Assembly: GCF_004364645.1 (NCBI RefSeq)
Contig: NZ_SOAW01000001.1
Span: forward strand, 930,001-994,000
Direction of reading: 5' to 3'
Source of the DNA: Naumannella halotolerans
GTDB lineage: Bacteria > Actinomycetota > Actinomycetes > Propionibacteriales > Propionibacteriaceae
DNA length: 64,000 nt
Part shown: positions 46,241-56,661 of the stretch, in pieces
Numbering within the stretch: position 1 is the first letter of the stretch
Layout of the letters: each line of letters opens with the position of its first letter
Position numbers and translations under genes: made by a program
The notes under the pieces: model-generated
What the model was told of the DNA's origin: nothing
What the model saw: only the letters and a program-made list of their open reading frames with translations
Databases searched by the model: none

Positions 46241-46243
46241 TCT
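46238..46243 (+). promoter_or_regulatory. Putative leaderless -10 box (first DUF881 gene)
   Basis: TAATCT overlaps the pimA stop region and lies seven bases before the GTG at 46251. Confidence 0.45.
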
Positions 46244-46250
46244 GGGCCGG

Positions 46251-47081
46251 GTGGCGTTGAGACCGGAGGTGAACCAGGTGCTGGCGCGCGGCCGGCCGGA
46301 CTCCTCGATGGACCTGCTGAGCCAGATCTTCGCCCAACCGCTCGACCCCGACTACGTCCGCCGCGACGGCAGGCCACCCTCCCCGCGCCGAGCGGCAGTG
46401 GTGATCTTCTGCTGTCTGTTGCTGTCGGGTCTGATGATCGGGGTCTCGATCGCCCAGAACGCCCGTAGCGCGCCACTGGTGGAACAGGAACGGTCCCAGT
46501 TGCGGGAACGGATCTTCGCTCAACAGGAACTGATCGCCGAACAGAATGCCCGGGTCACCGCACTGGACGCCGAGGTGGAACAGGCACGGGCCGAGGTGCT
46601 GAGCGGTGACAGCCGCAGCGCCGAGCTGGAGGCCGAGCTCGAGCGACTCGGCCTGGCCGCGCAGACTGTCGCGGTACGCGGGCCCGGGCTGGTGATCACC
46701 GTCGACGACGGACCGCAGGGCGCCGACGGCACGGCAAATCAGGTGCTGGACTCCGATCTGCAGCAGATGGCGAACGGGCTGTGGTCAGCCGGTGCCGAGG
46801 CGATTGCGATCAACGGCCATCGGTTGGGGCCGGGTACGGCGATCCGGATCGCCGGGGATGCGATCACCGTCGACTACCGGTCGCTGAGCAGGCCGTACCG
46901 GATGGAGGCGATCGGCGACCCCGACACACTGCGCAGCGGTTGGGAGCAGGGAGCTGGCGCCGAGTTGTGGAACCATCTGCGGGACGACTACGGGCTGCGG
47001 TACGAGATGGCCGACAGCGCAGAACTCGAGCTGCCGGCCGGACGGCAGCAGCAATTGCATGCAGCGGAGGTGGGTGAATGA
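46251..47081 (+). CDS. DUF881 membrane protein (first copy)
   Basis: A 276-residue protein with one membrane helix (about 50-70), a coiled-coil segment (75-130) and an extracellular DUF881 domain (GPGLVITVDDGP ... NGHRLGPGTAIRIAGDAITV ... IGDPDTL). The family occurs in pairs around the small basic protein in actinobacteria (Rv1823/Rv1825). A link to envelope or division has been proposed from context but the function is unknown. The GTG start fits the TAATCT box. Confidence 0.87.
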   Translation: MALRPEVNQVLARGRPDSSMDLLSQIFAQPLDPDYVRRDGRPPSPRRAAVVIFCCLLLSGLMIGVSIAQNARSAPLVEQERSQLRERIFAQQELIAEQNARVTALDAEVEQARAEVLSGDSRSAELEAELERLGLAAQTVAVRGPGLVITVDDGPQGADGTANQVLDSDLQQMANGLWSAGAEAIAINGHRLGPGTAIRIAGDAITVDYRSLSRPYRMEAIGDPDTLRSGWEQGAGAELWNHLRDDYGLRYEMADSAELELPAGRQQQLHAAEVGE

Positions 47082-47410
47082 TCGCCATCATCGGACTGGT
47101 GGTGGGCATCCTGCTCGGTGCCCTGTTGCAGCCGACCGTGCCGGTGTTCCTGCAGCCGTACCTGCCGATCGCCATCATCGCCGCACTGGATGCGCTGTTC
47201 GGCGCCTTCCGGGCCTGGCTGGAGGGCAGGTTCGACGACAAGGTGTTCGTGGTCTCCTTCGCCTCGAATGTGCTGATTGCGGCGTTGATCGTCTGGATCG
47301 GCGACCAGATCGGTGTCGGCAGCCAGCTCTCGACCGGGGTGGTGGTGGTGCTCGGCATCCGGATCTTCACCAATGCCGCGGCGATCCGGAGGTTGCTCTT
47401 CCATGCCTGA
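47078..47410 (+). CDS. sbp: Small basic membrane protein (Sbp/DUF1290)
   Basis: A 110-residue protein with three to four helices (IIGLVVGILLGALLQ ... IAIIAALDALFGAFRAWLEG ... VLIAALIVWIGDQIGVG). The family name comes from a small basic protein gene near division genes in firmicutes. It lies between the two DUF881 genes and overlaps both, as in Rv1823-Rv1825. Confidence 0.9.
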   Translation: MIAIIGLVVGILLGALLQPTVPVFLQPYLPIAIIAALDALFGAFRAWLEGRFDDKVFVVSFASNVLIAALIVWIGDQIGVGSQLSTGVVVVLGIRIFTNAAAIRRLLFHA

Positions 47411-48242
47411 ACGATCCGCCCGGCCGGAGCCGGAGGACGACCCCGCCGCGAGCGAATCGGTCGGCAGTGGCGGCAGCGAAGCTCGAGCCGAGGAGCAGGG
47501 TTCGACGGCGATCCCGGCACGCCGGGCACTGCCCGCCACCCGCCGCCGCGGGTTCTTCAGTTTCAGTCGGGGACAGGTGATCGTCGGGCTGGTGCTCTGT
47601 CTGGTCGCGGTCGCGGTCACCATGCAGGTACGCGCCCAGTCCACCGATGACACCTACGCCACGGCCCGGCGGGCCGACCTGGTGCAGATCCTGGACGGTC
47701 TGAACGCCGAGTCCCGGCGTCTGGACGACGAGATCAGCAACCTGGAGAACACCCGCGACGAATTGCGTAGCGGCGTGGACTCCGAACGGATCGCCCGGGA
47801 GGAGGCCATGCGCCGGGAGGAGGACCTGAGCATCCTCGCCGGCACCCGTAGCGCGGTCGGACCGGGGGTGCGGATCGTGATCGAGGACCCGAACGTCGGG
47901 CTCACCGATGTGATCATGATCGACACCATCCAGGAACTGCGCGACTCCGGCGCCGAGGCGATCGAGATCAACGATGCTGTACGGGTGGTCGCCTCGACCT
48001 GGGTGTCGCGCAGTGAGGATGGTTTGATCATCGACGGTGTCGCGATCACCGCGCCCTATGCGATCGACGCGATCGGCGACGCCAATGCCCTGGCCGAGGC
48101 CACCCGGTTCCCCGGGGGATTGGTCAGCGAGGTGGAGAACGAGCGGATCGGCGGCGAGGTCAGGGTGGACCAGCCGACACGGATCACAGTGACTTCCTTG
48201 CACACCGTGCGCGAGAATCAGTACGCTCGCCCAGCCCGCTAG
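47403..48242 (+). CDS. DUF881 membrane protein (second copy)
   Basis: A 279-residue paralogue of the first DUF881 protein: acidic N-terminal 50 residues, one membrane helix, coiled coil, then the domain with TRSAVGPGVRIVIEDP and AIGDANALAEATRFPGG. It overlaps the small basic protein gene by eight bases. This completes the DUF881-Sbp-DUF881 triplet directly upstream of gcvH. Confidence 0.88.
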   Translation: MPERSARPEPEDDPAASESVGSGGSEARAEEQGSTAIPARRALPATRRRGFFSFSRGQVIVGLVLCLVAVAVTMQVRAQSTDDTYATARRADLVQILDGLNAESRRLDDEISNLENTRDELRSGVDSERIAREEAMRREEDLSILAGTRSAVGPGVRIVIEDPNVGLTDVIMIDTIQELRDSGAEAIEINDAVRVVASTWVSRSEDGLIIDGVAITAPYAIDAIGDANALAEATRFPGGLVSEVENERIGGEVRVDQPTRITVTSLHTVRENQYARPAR

Positions 48243-48305
48243 CACCGGTTCTCGCTGGTCGGGACGACCCCCGTTCGGTAGGACAGATCACAAAGGATGG
48301 TCATG

Positions 48306-48692
48306 ATGTCGGACTTCCCGGAAGACCTCAGGTACAGCTCCGAGCACGAGTGGGTTCGAGTGGGCAACTCCGGTGTCGCCCGGATCGGGATCACCGCCTA
48401 TGCAGCCGAGCAGCTTGGCGACATCGTCTATGCCCAGTTGCCCGAGCCCGGGGAGGAGATCTCGGCCGGTGACGCGGTGGGCGAACTCGAATCGACCAAG
48501 AGCGTGTCCGATCTGTTCACCCCGGTCTCCGGAGTGGTCTCGGCGGTCAACGAGTCGCTGGCCGACTCCCCGGAGACGATCAATGCCGAGCCCTACGGCG
48601 ACGGTTGGTTGTTCGAGGTCGAACTGTCCGACACGGACGCGCTCGATGAGCTGTTGGATGCGGACTCCTACGCCGAATCCGTGTCATCCTGA
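48306..48692 (+). CDS. gcvH: Glycine cleavage system H protein
   Basis: Shuttles the aminomethyl group on its lipoyl arm between the P, T and L proteins of glycine cleavage. The 128-residue protein has the lipoylated Lys65 in ELESTKSVSDL and the GDIVYAQLPEPGE strand. The start at 48306 gives good spacing from AAAGGA at 48292-48297; ATGs at 48297 and 48303 are too close. gcvP is 3.6 kb downstream; gcvT is not in the window. Confidence 0.96.
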   Translation: MSDFPEDLRYSSEHEWVRVGNSGVARIGITAYAAEQLGDIVYAQLPEPGEEISAGDAVGELESTKSVSDLFTPVSGVVSAVNESLADSPETINAEPYGDGWLFEVELSDTDALDELLDADSYAESVSS

Positions 48693-48747
48693 GCAGGTAA
48701 ACAGCGACTACGATTGTCGGACTGGTCGTCGTACGGAGAGCGGAGTC

Positions 48748-49269
48748 ATGCCTTACTGCACGAACTGCGGGCACAACAACCCCGACGGTGCGAACTTCTG
48801 CGCCCGTTGTGGCGAGCCGATCGTGCGCCCGCAGGAGGTCGAGAACACCGAGGTCGATGCGTTTTCCGACAGCACCCGGGTGGTCCAGCTGTCCGAGGAC
48901 AGTGTGCTCGGCGACCTCAGCGCCGATGACGAGAAGGCGATCGACGACCTGCCGCAGGACTCGGCGCTGCTGATCGTCCATCGGGGTGGGCCCGGGGTCC
49001 GTTCCCGGTTCCTGATCGACAATGACACCACGACCGTCGGCCGCCACCCGCAGGCCGACATCTTCTTCGACGACATCACCGTCTCCCGGCATCATGCGGA
49101 GTTCCGCCGTACCGATTCGGGCATCGTCGTCGCCGACCTGGGCAGCCTCAACGGCACCTATGTCAACCGTGCACTGGTCGACGGAGAGGCTCCGTTGAAG
49201 TCCGGTGACGAGGTACAGATCGGCAAGTTCCGGATGCTCTTCTTCGCGAGTTCCCGCGGCGTGGGCTGA
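48748..49269 (+). CDS. Zinc-ribbon and FHA-domain protein (GarA-like)
   Basis: A 173-residue signalling protein: a four-cysteine zinc ribbon (C4, C7, C18, C21), a linker with TRVVQLSED, then a phosphothreonine-binding FHA domain with TVGRHPQ, SRHHAEF and LGSLNGTYVN. In mycobacteria GarA at the same locus (Rv1827) binds 2-oxoglutarate metabolism enzymes when unphosphorylated. The extra zinc ribbon is not part of mycobacterial GarA. It overlaps the ftsR start by one base. Confidence 0.92.
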   Translation: MPYCTNCGHNNPDGANFCARCGEPIVRPQEVENTEVDAFSDSTRVVQLSEDSVLGDLSADDEKAIDDLPQDSALLIVHRGGPGVRSRFLIDNDTTTVGRHPQADIFFDDITVSRHHAEFRRTDSGIVVADLGSLNGTYVNRALVDGEAPLKSGDEVQIGKFRMLFFASSRGVG

Positions 49270-49973
49270 TGCCGGGCGAGACGCGGAGCATCGGCCAGGT
49301 CCTGGCCCAGCTCAAGGCGGACTTTCCCGACATCACAATTTCGAAGATCCGCTTCCTCGAGGACGAGGGGCTGCTGTCGCCACAGCGAGCACCCTCGGGA
49401 TATCGGCGCTACGTCTCCTCCGACATCGAGCGCCTGCGGTACATCCTCACCGTGCAGAAGGACCACTACCTGCCGTTGAAGGTGATCCGCGAACATCTCG
49501 ACATGATGGACCGCGGCCTTGCCCCGCCGTCGTTGGAGACGCCGAAACCGCAGCTCTCTGCCGTACCGGAGGAACCGCAGCCGGCTGCCGCGCCCGAGCA
49601 ACCCCAGCGGCCGCAGCCGAAACCCCCGTTGCGGATGTCGCGGGTGGAGCTGCTGGAGGCCAGTGGCCTGAGCGAACCGGCGCTGATTGAGCTGGAACGA
49701 CAGATGCTGGTGCTGCCCCGCCGGGGGACGAACTTCTACGGTCGGGAGGCGGTGACGATCGCCGTCGCGGCACGGAAGCTGGCCGAGTTCGGCATCGACG
49801 CCCGGCACCTGCGTGCATTCAAGATGGCCGCCGAGCGTGAGGTCGGTGTGATCGAACAGGCGATCGCGCCGCATCGGCGTCGTCACGGCCGGAGCAAGGA
49901 GATGGGCCAGGAGGTCACCAGCATCGTGATCCACGTCCATGCCGCGCTGATGCGCATGGCGATGGATCGCTGA
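49269..49973 (+). CDS. ftsR: MerR-family regulator FtsR
   Basis: A 234-residue MerR-type regulator with an N-terminal winged helix-turn-helix (SIGQVLAQLKADFPDITISK, FLEDEGLLSPQRAPSGYRRY), a Pro/Gln-rich linker (100-125) and a C-terminal effector-like domain. The orthologues FtsR (Corynebacterium glutamicum) and Rv1828 control cell division genes such as ftsZ. The first 50-bp unit of a tandem duplication starts at its last codons. It is coupled to the FHA gene. Confidence 0.88.
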   Translation: MPGETRSIGQVLAQLKADFPDITISKIRFLEDEGLLSPQRAPSGYRRYVSSDIERLRYILTVQKDHYLPLKVIREHLDMMDRGLAPPSLETPKPQLSAVPEEPQPAAAPEQPQRPQPKPPLRMSRVELLEASGLSEPALIELERQMLVLPRRGTNFYGREAVTIAVAARKLAEFGIDARHLRAFKMAAEREVGVIEQAIAPHRRRHGRSKEMGQEVTSIVIHVHAALMRMAMDR

Positions 49974-49980
49974 AGTGCTG

Positions 49981-50067
49981 CACGGCTGAGCCACCTCGCT
50001 GAGCAAGATGATGGATCGCTGATCCGCATGGACGGCCGAGCCACCTCGCAGAGCAAGATGATGGATC
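49981..50067. repeat. 50-bp tandem duplication after ftsR
   Basis: A 37-bp core (49981-50017 and 50031-50067, two differences) recurs with a 50-bp period. ATGGATCGCTGA, the last three codons and stop of ftsR, occurs at 49962-49973 and again at 50011-50022, so the unit derives from the gene's 3' end. Confidence 0.75.
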
Positions 50068-50404
50068 CGGGCCCGGTCGAGCAATCGGCCAAACACAGCC
50101 ACATATCGCGCTCGCCCGGGGCGCGCCGCCGCCGCCCGTACCAGCTCTCACCTCATTGCCCAGCTCTCACTCATTGCACCGGTCGTCGCGGGTCACCCCT
50201 GATTCTTCCAGCGATTTCGGCCGCCTGCCTCGAGACCAGGGGGCCATAACCGCTGAAAAAAGCGGGATCGGGCCGGTGGGGAGTCGAGGGCCGGTGGTGA
50301 GTCGAGGGGCTGGCGGGTGAGTCGAGGGGCTGGCGGGAGGGAGTGTTGCGGGTGCGCGTGGATGCAATGTGCCGCGTGCGGGTCGACGCTTCGGGTGATC
50401 GGCG

Positions 50405-50410
50405 TAGGCT
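50405..50410 (+). promoter_or_regulatory. Putative leaderless -10 box (BFN gene)
   Basis: TAGGCT lies seven bases before the ATG at 50418. Confidence 0.45.
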
Positions 50411-50417
50411 GTGGCGT

Positions 50418-50924
50418 ATGCGTGAACTGGATCTGGTCGGTGTGCGGGTCGAGATGCCGCAGAATGCGCCGATGGTGCTGCTCCGAGAGGTGGGGAGCAA
50501 CCGGTACCTGACCATCTGGGTCGGTGCCAGTGAGGCCTCGGCGATCGCCAATGCGCAGGAGGGGATCGTCCCGCCGCGGCCGTTGACCCATGATCTGCTG
50601 GTGGACGTGCTCGCCGGGGTGCAGCGGCGGTTGCTGGAGGTACGGATCACCGAGCTGACCGGCGGCACCTTCTATGCCGAGTTGGTGATCGACGGCGGTC
50701 TGGAGGTCAGTGCCCGGCCCTCGGATGCGATCGCCCTGGCGGTACGTACCGGCGTCGAGATCTACTGCGCCGAGGAGGTGCTGGACGAGGCCGGGATCGA
50801 CGGCCCGGAGGAGGACGAGGAGGTCGAGCAGGACGACGAGGTGGAGAAGTTCCGCGAGTTCCTCGACCAGGTCAACCCCGACGATTTCGTCACCGACGAC
50901 GGTGGCACCCAGCGGCCGGAATGA
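50418..50924 (+). CDS. Bifunctional nuclease-family (BFN/DUF151) protein
   Basis: A 168-residue BFN-domain protein: VGVRVEMPQNAPMVLLREVG, YLTIWVGASEASAIANAQEG, RPLTHDLL and ARPSDAIALAVRT are the family hallmarks. Plant relatives have nuclease activity; the role in actinobacteria is unknown (orthologue Rv1829). The C terminus carries an acidic run. The ATG follows a leaderless-type box. Confidence 0.9.
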   Translation: MRELDLVGVRVEMPQNAPMVLLREVGSNRYLTIWVGASEASAIANAQEGIVPPRPLTHDLLVDVLAGVQRRLLEVRITELTGGTFYAELVIDGGLEVSARPSDAIALAVRTGVEIYCAEEVLDEAGIDGPEEDEEVEQDDEVEKFREFLDQVNPDDFVTDDGGTQRPE

Positions 50925-50945
50925 GCGGGAGTGACCATGCATCCT

Positions 50946-51000
50946 TTCCGCAGCATCGGCATCCATCCGGACCGTTTGACCGCGTTTCCTGCGGAACGGA
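50946..51000. repeat. 51-nt hairpin element, copy B
   Basis: TTCCGCAG, 35 nt, CTGCGGAA, then CGGA, matching copy A at 37813-37867 in arms, spacing and much of the loop, including GTTTG and GCGTTT. It lies 22 bp after the BFN stop. Confidence 0.6.
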
Positions 51001-51069
51001 CGGGGTGGGGCGACCCTCGACCGGTGGTCGACGGTGGCCGAGTTCTTGGGCTGGTGTTCCGGCGTGTCG

Positions 51070-51099
51070 TTGACCCATTCGCGCACGGAGCCGTAGCGT
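51070..51099 (+). promoter_or_regulatory. Putative promoter of the second merR gene
   Basis: TTGACC (51070-51075), an 18-bp spacer and TAGCGT (51094-51099), 60 bp before the GTG at 51160. Confidence 0.35.
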
Positions 51100-51159
51100 G
51101 AGCCACAACGATGTACGAAGCCAACCGCCGGTGGCGCATCCCTTCCCCAGGAGCCAACA

Positions 51160-51774
51160 GTGAGCAAGCAGCCCGAGTTGCCGGAACCGTTGCCTGGGTT
51201 GGACATGTCGACGGTGACCGAGCAGGCTCAGGAGCACTTGTTCGATGGTGACTTCTCCCCGGTCCCCGAGGATGTCGGCTACCGCGGTCCGGTCGCCTGC
51301 AGCGCCGCCGGGATCACCTACCGACAGCTCGACTACTGGGCGCGTACCGGTCTGGTGAAGCCCGAGGTACGCGGAGCGTCCGGCTCCGGCAGCCAGCGGC
51401 TCTACAGCTTCCGCGACATCCTGATCCTGAAGGTGATCAAGCGGCTGCTGGATGCCGGCATCCAGCTGCAGCAGATCCGTACCGCGATCGACCACCTGCG
51501 CTCCCGCGGCATCGACGACCTGACCCAGGTCACCTTGATGAGTGACGGCATCTCTGTCTACTGGTGCACCGAGGACAGCGAGGTGCTCGATCTGCTCTCC
51601 GGCGGCCAGGGGATGTTCGCGATCGGCCTCGGCAGCGTCTGCAAGGACGTGCGCGGTTCGCTGCACGAGCTCCCGGCCGAACGCTCCGATGTGGCCGAGG
51701 ACGAGCCCGCGATCGTCGTCCACGAGGGTGACGAACTCGCCAAGCGTCGCGCTGCGAAGCGGCGCGCGGGCTGA
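51160..51774 (+). CDS. MerR-family transcriptional regulator (Rv1830-like)
   Basis: A 204-residue regulator with a MerR helix-turn-helix in which the usual start is shifted inward: YRGPVACSAAGITYRQLDYW and ARTGLVKPEVRGASGSGSQR, then a C-terminal domain with MFAIGLGSVCKDV. It is the orthologue of the regulator between BFN and gcvP in mycobacteria, reported to affect growth and antibiotic response. AGGAG precedes the GTG. The last eight codons including TGA form the first unit of a 29-bp minisatellite. Confidence 0.9.
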   Translation: MSKQPELPEPLPGLDMSTVTEQAQEHLFDGDFSPVPEDVGYRGPVACSAAGITYRQLDYWARTGLVKPEVRGASGSGSQRLYSFRDILILKVIKRLLDAGIQLQQIRTAIDHLRSRGIDDLTQVTLMSDGISVYWCTEDSEVLDLLSGGQGMFAIGLGSVCKDVRGSLHELPAERSDVAEDEPAIVVHEGDELAKRRAAKRRAG

Positions 51775-51982
51775 TCTGCGCTGCGAAGCGGCGCGCGGGC
51801 TGATCTGCGCTGCGAAGCGGCGCGCGGGCTGATCTGCGCTGCGAAGCGGCGCGCGGGCTGATCTGCGCTGCGAAGCGGCGCGCGGGCTGATCTGCGCTGC
51901 GAAGCGGCGCGCGGGCTGATCTGCGCTGCGAAGCGGCGCGCGGGCTGATCTGCGCTGCGAAGCGGCGCGCGGGCTGATCCGC
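51751..51982. repeat. Eight-unit 29-bp minisatellite spanning the merR stop codon
   Basis: Eight head-to-tail units of 29 bp, seven of them perfect, with the core GCTGCGAAGCGGCGCGCGGG followed by CTGATCTGC; the eighth has one change. The first unit encodes the C terminus AAKRRAG and stop of the merR gene, the others are non-coding copies. The period is not a multiple of three. Confidence 0.9.
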
Positions 51983-52120
51983 GCTGCGGCGTCGGCCGAG
52001 CCGATTCCCGCCTGACGATGCCCCGGTCGATGGACCGGGGTTCTTCGTCGTCCACTCGGCTGCATCCAGCCACGCTCGCCACGGCGCAAACGCGGGCGGT
52101 CACCCGCGATCGCCACGGTG

Positions 52121-52126
52121 TATCGT
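52121..52126 (+). promoter_or_regulatory. Putative -10 box of gcvP
   Basis: TATCGT, 16 bases before the P1 helix of the glycine riboswitch, is well placed to start the riboswitch leader. Confidence 0.35.
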
Positions 52127-52134
52127 GGCCGATG

Positions 52135-52268
52135 CGACAGGCGGCGTGGGAGAGTCCGCTGACGCGGCGCCGAAGGGGCAACCTCCCCGGAACCTCTCAG
52201 GCACCCAGACCACGCCGTGCGCCTGCGTTTGCCGAATCGGCGACGGGGCTGGCAACTCTGGAGCAGGT
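52135..52268 (+). ncRNA. Glycine riboswitch
   Basis: The conserved core is readable: GGGAGAG (52148-52154), GCGCCGAAGGGGCAA (52167-52181), CTCTCAGGCA (52195-52204) and ACTCTGGAG (52255-52263). P1 is a perfect 8-bp helix, CGGCGTGG (52142-52149) with CCACGCCG (52210-52217). It appears to be a single aptamer with the usual 3' half-helix and precedes gcvP by about 70 bp, so glycine should switch the gene on. Confidence 0.9.
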
Positions 52269-52335
52269 GCGCCGCACCGGTGACAGAGGGGGATCGGTCA
52301 ACCAGTCACCGGCGCCCGCCAGCGAGGAGTCACCC

Positions 52336-55233
<2,898 letters not shown>

Positions 55234-55286
55234 CCTGACCGTCCGGACCGGGGTGTCGGCAGGGATCGGTGCGCACAGCCGATAGG

Positions 55287-55322
55287 CTCGCGCACCGAGC
55301 GGAACTCGCGCACCGAGCGGAA
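55287..55322. repeat. Two 18-bp direct repeats before the second yihY gene
   Basis: CTCGCGCACCGAGCGGAA is present twice without a gap, ending at the Shine-Dalgarno sequence of the next gene. Confidence 0.8.
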
Positions 55323-55331
55323 GGAGACCCG

Positions 55332-56537
55332 ATGTCGGAGAAGGTCGAAGAGGTTCAGCGCAAACCGTGGATCGCCCACCTGCTGCGCGCGAACACCCGG
55401 TACGGGACCAGGCTCGGTGCACAGTTCGCCGCCGCCATCACCTACTTCTCGGTGCTGTCGCTGGTGCCGATCATCATGTTCGCCTTCGCCACCACGGGGT
55501 TCATCGTCAGCCGTGACGAGGGCCTGCAGGCACTGATCACCGAGCAGATCGGGGTCGTGCTGGAGGGCGCGCCGATGGCCGAGGAGCTGAGCGCGGTCAT
55601 CCTGGAGGCATTCACCAACTGGGTCGGTGTCGGCATCGTGGCGGTGCTGTCCGGTGCGTATTCGGGTGCCGGCTGGATCGGCAACATCAAGTCGGCGATC
55701 CGGGCGCAGATGCGTCCCTCGTTCGACATGACCGAGCAGAAGAAGAACATCGTCCTGGAGACCCTGGTCAACCTGGGACTGCTGGTGATCTTCCTGCTGA
55801 TCCTGGTGCTCACCTTCGCGCTCTCGCAGGTGGCGACCTCGCTGACCAATGTGATCATCGGCGTCCTCGGTCTGGAACAGATCCCCTACATCACGCTGCT
55901 GTTCCGGGCCGTACCCGTCGTCGCCTCCCTGGTGGCCGGCTTCATCCTGTTCCAGTTCATCTTCCGGGTATTCCCCGAGTACCGGCCGCCGAATTCTGCG
56001 CTGGCCAAGGGCGCACTCGCCGGCGCGGTCGGACTGGCGATCCTGCAGTACCTGCTGGGTACGTTGATCAGCATCTTCAGCGGCAATGCCGCGGCCTCGG
56101 TCTTCGGCCCGGTGATCGCGCTGATGCTGTTCTTCAACCTGTTCGCGCAGCTGATCCTGCGGCTGGCCGGGTGGATCGCGACGGCGAACCAGTGGGCTGT
56201 GGCCGGTGAGGAGCAGATCGTCGACGAAGCGCTGGAGGACTCCGATGTGGAGGTGCTCACGCCGGAGAAGTTCGCCGCCGACCGGGACCCCGACGAGCCC
56301 GATCCCGAGGAGACCGCCGAGTCGACCCGCGAGCAGTCCAACCGCCCGCGCTGGACGCCGCCGTACCATCCGAAGCCGGTGGATCTGGACGATCCGGACG
56401 GTGCCGAGCCGGTGAGCAGTCGGACCGCCGCCCGTGGTGTCCGGGTGGGGATGGCCGGTGGCTGGCTGCTGGGTATCGGCTCCGGCCTCGGCCTGGGCGC
56501 CCTGGTCACTGCGATCGTCAGCCGCTTCCGGGGCTGA
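55332..56537 (+). CDS. YihY/BrkB-family membrane protein
   Basis: A 401-residue integral membrane protein of the YihY family, with AAAITYFSVLSLVPIIMFAF near the N terminus, SGAGWIGNIKSAIRAQMRP, a long hydrophobic core and ASVFGPVIALMLFFNLFAQL. After about 290 residues comes an acidic/proline-rich cytoplasmic tail and a final extra helix (AGGWLLGIGSGLGLGALVT). AAGGAG lies six bases before the ATG. It is a paralogue of the gene at 9527-10801, which lacks the last helix. Confidence 0.9.
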   Translation: MSEKVEEVQRKPWIAHLLRANTRYGTRLGAQFAAAITYFSVLSLVPIIMFAFATTGFIVSRDEGLQALITEQIGVVLEGAPMAEELSAVILEAFTNWVGVGIVAVLSGAYSGAGWIGNIKSAIRAQMRPSFDMTEQKKNIVLETLVNLGLLVIFLLILVLTFALSQVATSLTNVIIGVLGLEQIPYITLLFRAVPVVASLVAGFILFQFIFRVFPEYRPPNSALAKGALAGAVGLAILQYLLGTLISIFSGNAAASVFGPVIALMLFFNLFAQLILRLAGWIATANQWAVAGEEQIVDEALEDSDVEVLTPEKFAADRDPDEPDPEETAESTREQSNRPRWTPPYHPKPVDLDDPDGAEPVSSRTAARGVRVGMAGGWLLGIGSGLGLGALVTAIVSRFRG

Positions 56538-56589
56538 GCGGCACCCGGCCGACCGGGACCAGGCTGCCCGAACCGAGCTGACCGACGCA

Positions 56590-56628
56590 ACGAGGGGTGT
56601 GACCCGATCACCGGGTCACACCCCTCGT
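56590..56628. terminator. Bidirectional terminator
   Basis: A perfect 17-bp stem with a 5-nt loop between the convergent yihY and phosphofructokinase genes, ending in GTTCCTG. Confidence 0.85.
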
Positions 56629-56661
56629 TCCTGCTCCGGCCCACAGCGGACCGGAGACCGC

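Larger units (their letters stand above)
49974..50417. other. 444-bp gap with duplications
   Basis: No gene. Beside the 50-bp duplication, it contains three 18-20 bp units ending in GTGAGTCGAGG around 50273-50325 and a TAGGCT box at 50405-50410 before the next gene. Confidence 0.6.

Noticed and set aside
52018-52335. Extended N terminus of gcvP
   Set aside because: This segment is the glycine riboswitch and its promoter; the family starts near 52336.
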